Assembly: GCA_001689485.1 (NCBI GenBank)
Contig: LUJQ01000082.1
Location: forward strand, 1-32,928
Origin: Bacteroidales bacterium M6
GTDB lineage: Bacteria; Bacteroidota; Bacteroidia; Bacteroidales; Muribaculaceae
Direction of reading: 5' to 3'
Length of the DNA stretch: 32,928 nt
The position numbers were made by a program, and so were the translations under genes. The notes beneath the pieces were generated by a model. That model ran no database searches. It was not told where the DNA came from and worked only from the letters and a program-made list of their open reading frames with translations. This document shows, in pieces, positions 16,040 through 23,190 of the stretch. Each line of letters begins with the position of its first letter. Positions within the stretch are counted from its first letter, which is position 1.

Positions 16040-19000
16040 TCATTGCATCACCTGCTCCAACGATGCAAGAAGGGTATGTAGCAACCTGGTGCGCAATGAC
16101 AGCGTATGTCTCAACATATCTGCCGCACCAGGAGCCGCCAGCTTTATATCGGCATAACGGTCTTCCCCGTCAAGGAATGCAAACAGACGTTCCTGTGGGA
16201 ACAATTCAGGCAAACCGCCTGAAGCACCACCAACATCACCAGATTCTTTAAAATCACCTGTAGTAGAATCCAAGGGGTAGTCCATTGTAAGCAGACTACT
16301 CTCGTCATTGACCGAAATCCAGGAACCTTCACCGGCCTTAAGCTTATCAGCCCTCTCGACATCCGAAGGTGAGCCGGATAACTGTAACCCGTTGACCGGC
16401 AATGAATGCGTGCCGGTAACACTGTCAGCTATATAGGGCGACAGACTTTGGGCGGCAAGCAACGGATTGAAACGGTAAATCGGCCAGTAACCGGACTCGA
16501 CGGCTTTCCGCTCTTCAACTATGGAAGAGCCCATACCGGCACGTATGCCATGGTTTATACATGGGCAATATGCAATCACTATAGAAGGGCCGGGATAGGC
16601 TTCCGCCTCACGGAAAGCATCGATAGTCTGCTGGTAATTTGCCCCCAGCGCTACCGAAGCCACATAAACGGTGCCATAGGTCATCATCATACGCCCCAAA
16701 TCCTTCTTAAACGTTCGCTTCCCGTCAGGGGAGTATTTCGTCACCGCCCCTAAAGGGGTTGCCTTCGAAGTCTGCCCCCCTGTATTCGAATAGCACTCGG
16801 TGTCCAATACCAATATGTTGATATCCTCACCCGAGGCAAGCACATGATCGATACCTGCGAAACCTATGTCATATGCCCATCCATCCCCACCTATAGCCCA
16901 GACAGATTTCTTTCCGAGCATATCGGCATTATGCATTATGGCATTCATTGAAGCAGTGCGCTCTTCAGGCTTTATCTCCCCGATAAGCCTGGTCACAACA
17001 TCACCGGCAGCCTGCGATTCCTCAGGCTGTTCACGCACGTCAAGCCATTTCTGCATAGCCTCGCGCATCGCAGACGGCAGGTTTCCTGCCATGGCATCAT
17101 CCATGGCAGCGGCCAATGCCTCACGACGATGGCGACAGCTCACAGCCATGCCATAACCATATTCCGCATTATCCTCGAACAACGAGTTTCCCCAGGCCGG
17201 GCCGCGCCCGTCGGAATCACGGGCACAATAAGCATTGCTGGGATAGTTGGCACCCCATATAGAGGAGCAACCTGTGGCATTGGCTATAATCATACGCTCG
17301 CCAAACAGCTGGGTCAGCAATTTTACGTAAGGGGTCTCGCCGCAACCTGCACATGCACCTGAGAATTGCAGCAGAGGCTGGTTGAACTGCGAACCGTTGA
17401 CAGTGAAACGAGGCACAAGGTTGTTTTTGACCGACACGTTCTTCTCAACAAAATCAAGCAAGGGGGCCTGCTCATCAACCTGGCCTTCGACAGGCATCAT
17501 GGTCAGCGCATGCCCGGGGCAGATTGTGGCGCAGGAACTGCATCCGGTGCAATCCTCGGGATAAACCTGTATGCGGTAACGGAGCGGTTTCAATGTTTCG
17601 GCACCCTCGCCGGGACGCGTCGCCAAACCGGCAGGAGCCTTTGACATCTCACCGGCATCAAGCAGGAACGGGCGTATGGCAGCATGTGCACAGACCAATG
17701 AACACTCGGTGCATTCAACACATTTATCCGGGTTCCATTCAGGCACATCAATCGCGATGCGGCGCTTTTCGTAAGCCGTTGTGCCCATAGGCATCCTGCC
17801 GTCAGGGGTGAAGGCTGAAACAGGCAGGGCATTCCCTTCCAATCTGATACACGGCTCCGAAACGTGCTTGAAAAAACCGATAGCCGTCAACATGGCATCC
17901 TGCTGGGAGAAAGCGGCAGTGGCAGATGACGTTATCCTTGAGAGACTCCCCCATTCAGCCGGGACGTCGACCTTTCGCAACGCGTCGACAGCCATGTCGA
18001 CAGCCTGGAGATTTTTCTGAACCACGTCGCCCCCCTCATGCATATATGCTGCGGTTATCTCCTTTTTAAGCCCTGCCACAGCTGTGTCGAAATCCATCAC
18101 CCCCGACAACTTGAAGAACACGGTTTCCATAATCATGTTTACCCTCACACCGAGACCGACCTTACGGGCTATAGCCTGGGCATCGATTACATAGAAATCA
18201 GCCTGCTTATCGGCAACAGCCTTACGCAGGGATGCCGGAAGTTTCTGTGTAAGCTCCTCATCCGTCCAGCTGCAATTAAGCACAAAGCATCCTTTGTCAC
18301 GCAACTTGTCAACCAGCCTGAAACGGTTTACATATGTATCCTTATGGCAGGCCACATAATCTGCATCCACGATGCCATACTCGGCAGCAACCGGCTGTTT
18401 GGAAAAACGCAATTCCGACACCGTGTAGCCCCCCGATTTCTTCGCGGAATATGAGAAATAAGCCTGTGCATACAGACCGGCGGCATTCCCTATAATCCTA
18501 GCAGCCTGCCTTGTTGCCCCCACAGTCCCGTCAGAGCCCATCCCAAAGAAAACAGCCTGCGACATCCCTGACGAAGGGAGCCTGAACGCTTCGTTGTACG
18601 ACAGTGATAAATGGGTTACATCATCATTTATACCCACGGTGAAAAACCGGCGGCAGTCATCACGCAACCCCTCATCGAAAACAGCTTTCACCATTGCCGG
18701 GGTAAAATCCTTACTTGAAAGACCATAACGGCCACCAATAACACGCAGGTTCCCCCGACCGGCCACCATGGCGGCCGTTGCCACATCCTTGAAAAGGGGT
18801 TCCCCGTCGGCACCGGCTTCCTTCGTGCGGTCAAGTACGATAACCGTTTTGGCGGTTTCAGGAATAATCCTCATAAGTGTCTCTCCCGAAAATGGGCGGA
18901 ACAAACGCACTTTCACCTGCCCTACCTTATAGCCATGCATATTCAACCACGCAGCAGTCTGCCCTATGACCTCGCAGCTCGAACCCATCGATACGATTAC

Positions 19001-19807
19001 GACCTCGGCATCATACGCACCTACGTAATCAAAAAGATGATAACTCCGCCCGGTAACCGATGCCACCTTATCCATCACCGATTGGACTATTGCCGGAAAC
19101 GCCATATAGGCCGGATTGGCCGCTTCTGCATTTTGGAAATAGACATCAGGATTCTGGGCTGACCCACGCAAAGATGGATGTTCCGGGTTCAAAGCCCGGT
19201 TTCTGAACCTGTGAATCTTATCCCAATTGACAAGCGGCCATATTTTCCCATAATCAATCACATCAATCGTGGCCATCTGGTTTGACGTGCGCCAACCGTC
19301 AAAAAAATGGCACACCGGCAGTCCCCCTTCCACAGCAGCAAGGTGTGCCACCAACGCAAGATCCATGGTTTCCTGCACCGATGCCGAGCCTAGAAACGCG
19401 AAACCTGTCGCACGGGCTGCCATTATGTCGGTATGATCCCCGAAAATGCTCAACGCATGGGTTGCAAGCGAACGGGTGCCCACATGGAACACAGCCGGAA
19501 CCATATTGCCTGCCATCTTATACATATTAGGCAGCATAAGCATCAATCCCTGCGAATTGGTAAACGTTGTGGCAAGCGACCCGGCGGCCAAAGCCCCGTG
19601 AGTTGCTCCAGCAGCCCCGAGTTCGCTTTCAAGCTCCTCCACCCTCAGCGGCACACCCATATAGTTCTTCCTACCCTGCATCCCCCATTTCTGCGCCGTC
19701 TCCCCCATCGAGGCAACCGGCGTGATTGGATAAATAGTGGCCACATCGCTCAGGGCGAACGCGATGTGGGTTGCTGCGGTGCAGCCGTCCATTATCTGCT
19801 TTGCCAT
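16040..19807 (-). CDS. nifJ: pyruvate:ferredoxin (flavodoxin) oxidoreductase-type enzyme, single chain
   Basis: Oxygen-sensitive TPP/iron-sulfur enzyme that in its family converts pyruvate plus CoA to acetyl-CoA, CO2 and reduced ferredoxin. It has 1255 residues. The N-terminal pyrimidine-binding domain keeps YPITP (T29), E62 and R112 (TRSLATHALSIFGDHTD). A domain with two [4Fe-4S] motifs, CVECTECSLVC near 695 and CTGCSSCATIC near 750, follows. The TPP domain has CAGCGETPY near 820 and GDGWAYDIG near 970. Odd points are a Cys in DGCTAAT where Asn is usual in relatives, and an extra stretch of roughly 50 residues in the C-terminal tail (about 1125-1180). It is the last gene after frc-oxc-AEC. 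Pyruvate is the default substrate; the context leaves room for another 2-oxoacid. Confidence 0.88.
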   Translation of the reverse strand: MAKQIMDGCTAATHIAFALSDVATIYPITPVASMGETAQKWGMQGRKNYMGVPLRVEELESELGAAGATHGALAAGSLATTFTNSQGLMLMLPNMYKMAGNMVPAVFHVGTRSLATHALSIFGDHTDIMAARATGFAFLGSASVQETMDLALVAHLAAVEGGLPVCHFFDGWRTSNQMATIDVIDYGKIWPLVNWDKIHRFRNRALNPEHPSLRGSAQNPDVYFQNAEAANPAYMAFPAIVQSVMDKVASVTGRSYHLFDYVGAYDAEVVIVSMGSSCEVIGQTAAWLNMHGYKVGQVKVRLFRPFSGETLMRIIPETAKTVIVLDRTKEAGADGEPLFKDVATAAMVAGRGNLRVIGGRYGLSSKDFTPAMVKAVFDEGLRDDCRRFFTVGINDDVTHLSLSYNEAFRLPSSGMSQAVFFGMGSDGTVGATRQAARIIGNAAGLYAQAYFSYSAKKSGGYTVSELRFSKQPVAAEYGIVDADYVACHKDTYVNRFRLVDKLRDKGCFVLNCSWTDEELTQKLPASLRKAVADKQADFYVIDAQAIARKVGLGVRVNMIMETVFFKLSGVMDFDTAVAGLKKEITAAYMHEGGDVVQKNLQAVDMAVDALRKVDVPAEWGSLSRITSSATAAFSQQDAMLTAIGFFKHVSEPCIRLEGNALPVSAFTPDGRMPMGTTAYEKRRIAIDVPEWNPDKCVECTECSLVCAHAAIRPFLLDAGEMSKAPAGLATRPGEGAETLKPLRYRIQVYPEDCTGCSSCATICPGHALTMMPVEGQVDEQAPLLDFVEKNVSVKNNLVPRFTVNGSQFNQPLLQFSGACAGCGETPYVKLLTQLFGERMIIANATGCSSIWGANYPSNAYCARDSDGRGPAWGNSLFEDNAEYGYGMAVSCRHRREALAAAMDDAMAGNLPSAMREAMQKWLDVREQPEESQAAGDVVTRLIGEIKPEERTASMNAIMHNADMLGKKSVWAIGGDGWAYDIGFAGIDHVLASGEDINILVLDTECYSNTGGQTSKATPLGAVTKYSPDGKRTFKKDLGRMMMTYGTVYVASVALGANYQQTIDAFREAEAYPGPSIVIAYCPCINHGIRAGMGSSIVEERKAVESGYWPIYRFNPLLAAQSLSPYIADSVTGTHSLPVNGLQLSGSPSDVERADKLKAGEGSWISVNDESSLLTMDYPLDSTTGDFKESGDVGGASGGLPELFPQERLFAFLDGEDRYADIKLAAPGAADMLRHTLSLRTRLLHTLLASLEQVMQ

Positions 19808-19828
19808 AGCTTATAAGTTGAAAAGATA

Positions 19829-19874
19829 CGGACGCGGGTCATGTCGGCTCCCGGCCAGACCTGTCCCGCGTCCG
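19829..19874 (-). other. intercistronic stem-loop between the carrier and PFOR genes
   Basis: A 10-bp perfect GC-rich stem (19829-19838 with 19865-19874, CGGACGCGGG and complement) encloses a second imperfect stem (19843-19848 with 19854-19860). It sits 21 bp before the PFOR start on the transcript. It could be an attenuator or an mRNA-processing site that sets different expression of the two genes. Confidence 0.5.
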
Positions 19875-19892
19875 ATGTGTGTTATCTGTTTG

Positions 19893-20867
19893 TCAGAACG
19901 CCTTGATGCACATATCCGTAATCCATATCCATAACGGGCAGAACCCGATGAAAAGAATCACATTCAATGCAAGCGACGATGTGCTGGTAGCCACATATGT
20001 GTCATATTCGCTGGCAATAATGATACCTGAAAATGCAGGGGGAAGGGCACATGCCACAACCAGCATCTTAAGGTTCATCGGATCCATCTTGAATACCAGG
20101 CCGAGCACAAGCACCAATGCAGGCATCATGATAAGCTTGAGGATACATCCCAGCACAGCCTGCCAATTGATGTTGACCTTCACGGCAGAAAGTGTCACAC
20201 CTGCGGCAAACACCGCCATAGAGGCATTGGCACCCTTGATAAGGTCGAACGACGGACTTGCCCAGTCAGGCCAGGGAATCCCGGCAATAACCCACACCAC
20301 TGCAAGGATAGGCGCCCATGCCACGGGTTGCTCCAATGCATGTATCACAGGCTTCCAGGCGCTGGGACGTTTCTGCCCGGCAGGCAGCGGTTTTAGTTTC
20401 TCGTTTGCAGAATTAAGCAACGAAAGCCCCACAGGGATACCAATCGCATTGACCACAATACCGACTATTGCCACAACGAGAGCCACCGACGGGTGCGTAC
20501 CGAAAATAGGTTCAAGCACCGCGAAACCGAGGAATCCGATTGTCGGCGAACCGCACACCAATGCCATTATAGCTCCGTCAGCCTTGGTGTTCTTTTTAAA
20601 GCAATAGGCATAGACGAAATACACAATCATGAAGCAGACCATGATACCGATAGTAGAGATTATAGTGAGCTTTATATCCCTCACCAACATCTCGCGGCTT
20701 GCATCCACAATTGAAACGAACAAGGCTGCAGGCAACGCATAATCAAGCACCACCTTATTAAACGCCTTGGCATTATCCCCGTTGAAGACTCCCTTCTTCC
20801 CGGAGATGTAGCCCGCGAGCATAACAACTATGATCGGGACTATCGCATAAAGTAATATATGTTCCAT
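19893..20867 (-). CDS. AEC-family membrane carrier (YfdV-like), possible oxalate/formate transporter
   Basis: Inner-membrane protein of 324 residues with about ten hydrophobic segments in two five-helix halves, as in the auxin efflux carrier family. The first half includes IVPIIVVMLAGYISGKKG, VLDYALPAALFVSI and the polar-in-membrane GSPTIGFLGFAVLEPIFG. The second half includes AVFAAGVTLSA and VVACALPPAFSGIIIASEY. The start is placed at the ATG at 20867; upstream in frame is only a TTG. E. coli places an AEC carrier (YfdV) directly after its frc-oxc homologues, so context supports a role with oxalate, formate or a related acid. The transported compound is inferred. Confidence 0.82.
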   Translation of the reverse strand: MEHILLYAIVPIIVVMLAGYISGKKGVFNGDNAKAFNKVVLDYALPAALFVSIVDASREMLVRDIKLTIISTIGIMVCFMIVYFVYAYCFKKNTKADGAIMALVCGSPTIGFLGFAVLEPIFGTHPSVALVVAIVGIVVNAIGIPVGLSLLNSANEKLKPLPAGQKRPSAWKPVIHALEQPVAWAPILAVVWVIAGIPWPDWASPSFDLIKGANASMAVFAAGVTLSAVKVNINWQAVLGCILKLIMMPALVLVLGLVFKMDPMNLKMLVVACALPPAFSGIIIASEYDTYVATSTSSLALNVILFIGFCPLWIWITDMCIKAF

Positions 20868-20940
20868 AATCAAAATATATGGGTGTTAAACAATCCCTCG
20901 TCTCCTGCAAACACAGCTCACGTGGATGGATTCGGGGTAT

Positions 20941-20974
20941 GGTCAGTTGCAGGCAATATTGCCTGCAACTGACC
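20941..20974. repeat. 34-bp perfect palindrome
   Basis: GGTCAGTTGCAGGCAAT (20941-20957) is followed immediately by its exact complement (20958-20974). It lies in the oxc-to-carrier gap, 74 bp upstream of the carrier start. It may be an RNA hairpin or an operator-type DNA site. There is no T-run. Confidence 0.65.
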
Positions 20975-21004
20975 GGCCGGTAAAATTTCAGAACCGTCAG
21001 ACGG

Positions 21005-21190
21005 TAAGTAAGTCGTGGAAATTATTTTATATTATCTGAGAGCATACTTTCAGACGATTTTTGTCCGAAGATGAAGGAGTGTAGCGAGCTACACGACTGA
21101 AGATGAGGACAAAAAGCGGCGAAAGTATGCCGCAGATAATGTAAAGCCTGATTATACGTTTCATGCGTAATAATTTTCATGACTTACTTA
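21005..21190. repeat. 186-bp palindromic repeat element (MITE- or REP-like), copy 1
   Basis: The ends are inverted repeats of 22 bp with two mismatches, starting TAAGTAAGTC and ending GACTTACTTA. A second, imperfect inverted block runs inward (ATTATCTG...GCATACTTTC...TTTTTGTCC) to a centre GTGTAGC-GA-GCTACAC. There is no coding capacity. The first 27 bases (21005-21031) recur identically at 32902-32928. The ends begin and finish in TA, which would fit insertion at a TA target, but no larger target duplication is visible. It ends 10 bp from the oxc stop codon. Confidence 0.72.
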
Positions 21191-21200
21191 GTATCAATTA

Positions 21201-22973
21201 TCAGACAGTAATATCAATCAGCGGAGCCGGGTTGAGATAACCGATATGCCCGCTCTCCTTTCCAGCATCAGCAGCAAGCTGCACATCAATCAGGCATGGT
21301 TTCTTCGAAGCTATAGCCTCGGTAAGGGCCGCACCCAGTTCGTCGGGAGTCGTGACATAATAGGTCTGTGCGCCGAATGCATCGCCGAGTTTGTCGTAAC
21401 GTGCATGTATGTCAAGAGTGGTCGGTGCAGGATCGGAAGTTTTTTCAAGAGGCACGCCTATACCGTTATATATGCCACCATTATTGAAAATCACCACGGT
21501 GACCGGCAGGTTGAACCGGCATATAGTTGAAAAGTCCATGCCAGAGAAGCCAAACGCACTGTCACCTTCTATAGCCACCACGCTTTTACCTGTGGCAACG
21601 GCGGCACCGATAGCCGACCCCATTCCCATACCCATTATCGCCCACGTTGCGCAATCAATGCGATGGCGGGGCAGGCTCATGTCAATTGAAACCCGGGTAT
21701 CGTCGAGGGTATTGGCTCCTTCGTTAACCAGTATTACGTCAGGATTTGCCTCCATCACAGGCTTGATGGCACCAAGCGCGCTCCAATGGGTCATCGGAAC
21801 TGTTTTAGGCGCAAGTCGTGCAAGGAATTTCGCGTTTTTGACCTTGGTTTCGGCCTGTAACCCCGGCACCCATGCAGAATCCATATTCATCTTATAATCA
21901 GAAAGACGGGCAAGCATGGCTTCAAGCGAGCTGCGGAGGTCGCCGACCACAGGTGCGGCAATCGGGCGGTTGCAGTCGATTTCAACCGGGTCGATTTCAA
22001 GCTGGATAAACTTCCCGGCCTTGTTCCATTTCCCTTTGCCACGGCTCAACAACCAGTTGAGACGGGCGCCGACCAGCATCACCACATCAGCCTCAGCCAT
22101 TATGGTGGAACGCACGGAAAGCGCGCTCAACGGATGCTTGTCGGGTAATATCCCCTTAGCCATCGACATGGGATAGAACGGTATGCCGGTTTTCTCCACA
22201 AACTCCTTCACCAACCCTTCTACCTGGGCCTGGGCGGCACCCTTTCCGAGAAGGATAACAGGCTTCTTTGCCTGTGAAAGCAGCCGGAGGGCACGTGTAA
22301 CGGATTCTTCCGACGGAATCATAGCAGGCTGCGGGTCGACCGGCTGGAAAAACAGGGCCTCGGCAACATCGTTGTCGACAATCTGCGCCAGACACGGAGT
22401 GGTCACATCAAGATACACACCACCTGGCCTGCCGGAAACAGCCGCACGATATGCGCGTGCAACCGCCGTCGGGATATCCTCGGCTTTGTTCACACGATAG
22501 GCAGCCTTGACCAGCGGCTTGGCAATGTTCAATTGGTCAAGCCCTTCATAAGTACCCTGCCCTAAATCGATAGGCTCACGCTCCGACGAGCCTGAAATCT
22601 GAATCATAGGATAACAATTGACCGTGGCATTTGCAGTCGCCGTAAGCCCGTTTATGAATCCGAGCGATGAAACAGTCAGCAACACGCCCGGTTTGCCTGT
22701 CAGGTATCCGTGTGTGGCAGCTGCCATACCCGCTTGCTGCTCATGACGGAAACTTATAAATCTCACACCCTGTCCCTGAGCTATATAAGCCATTTCCGTA
22801 ACAGGGATTCCCACAAGGCCATACATTGTTTCGATACCGATATTTTTCAGAGCCCGTGCCAAAATATCCATACCAGTGACCTGCTCGGGAAAATGCGGGG
22901 CCTTTTGGCTGCCGCAACTGCAACCAGTGCCTCCACTTACCTGTACGGAAGCCGGTGTCGTATTATTTTGCAT
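21201..22973 (-). CDS. oxc: oxalyl-CoA decarboxylase
   Basis: TPP-dependent enzyme converting oxalyl-CoA to formyl-CoA and CO2, 590 residues. It closely follows E. coli YfdU along its length. E78 in FRHEQQAG is the TPP-activating glutamate (Glu56 in Oxalobacter numbering); Y142 and E143 in QGTYEGLDQ match the conserved Tyr-Glu active-site pair. The TPP/Mg motif starts at G470-D471-S472 and runs to IFNNGG. KGAAQAQ and RLNWLLSRGKGKW are middle-domain blocks. About 20 extra N-terminal residues include C18-S-C20. The gene lies 217 bp after frc and upstream of the carrier gene. The combination of motifs and frc partner separates it from acetolactate synthase-type relatives. Confidence 0.95.
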   Translation of the reverse strand: MQNNTTPASVQVSGGTGCSCGSQKAPHFPEQVTGMDILARALKNIGIETMYGLVGIPVTEMAYIAQGQGVRFISFRHEQQAGMAAATHGYLTGKPGVLLTVSSLGFINGLTATANATVNCYPMIQISGSSEREPIDLGQGTYEGLDQLNIAKPLVKAAYRVNKAEDIPTAVARAYRAAVSGRPGGVYLDVTTPCLAQIVDNDVAEALFFQPVDPQPAMIPSEESVTRALRLLSQAKKPVILLGKGAAQAQVEGLVKEFVEKTGIPFYPMSMAKGILPDKHPLSALSVRSTIMAEADVVMLVGARLNWLLSRGKGKWNKAGKFIQLEIDPVEIDCNRPIAAPVVGDLRSSLEAMLARLSDYKMNMDSAWVPGLQAETKVKNAKFLARLAPKTVPMTHWSALGAIKPVMEANPDVILVNEGANTLDDTRVSIDMSLPRHRIDCATWAIMGMGMGSAIGAAVATGKSVVAIEGDSAFGFSGMDFSTICRFNLPVTVVIFNNGGIYNGIGVPLEKTSDPAPTTLDIHARYDKLGDAFGAQTYYVTTPDELGAALTEAIASKKPCLIDVQLAADAGKESGHIGYLNPAPLIDITV

Positions 22974-23022
22974 AAATAAAAAGCGAATTGTGTGTTATAT
23001 AATATTAATAGGGGAATAATCA

Positions 23023-23100
23023 TTAGTTTTTAGTTGTCAGACCTCGGTCACTCTCGCCGAGCAACCTCGGCCGACAACCAAAAACTAACAACTAAAAACT
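23023..23100. repeat. inverted repeat in the frc-oxc gap
   Basis: TTAGTTTTTAGTTGTC at 23023-23038 pairs with 23073-23088 at 15 of 16 positions. The right arm is followed by a related copy AACTAAAAACT ending at 23100. The middle is rich in CTCGG/CCGAG words that can pair among themselves. It is probably a dispersed non-coding repeat or a structured intergenic RNA. Confidence 0.5.
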
Positions 23101-23163
23101 ATATTTGAAGATTTCCGACCGATTCCGCCACCCTCATGGAGGGGAAAGCGGCCGGAGAGAACG

Positions 23164-23187
23164 ATTCCTTACACTTAGCTAAGGAAT
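23164..23187 (-). terminator. small hairpin just after frc
   Basis: ATTCCTTA (23164-23171) and its complement TAAGGAAT (23180-23187) form an 8-bp stem with an eight-base loop, starting 3 bp past the frc stop on the minus strand. It is a weak terminator or processing signal between frc and oxc. Confidence 0.4.
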
Positions 23188-23190
23188 TTG

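Noticed and set aside
16040..19807. Oxalate oxidoreductase (direct oxalate to two CO2) as the function of the PFOR-type gene
   Set aside because: The known enzyme is multi-subunit with altered active-site residues. This chain keeps the pyruvate-type Thr29 in YPITP and Arg112, and has the standard single-chain domain order.
23023..23100. CRISPR-like array in the AACTAAAAACT repeats
   Set aside because: There are only two or three short related words with no regular spacers, and they form an inverted repeat.
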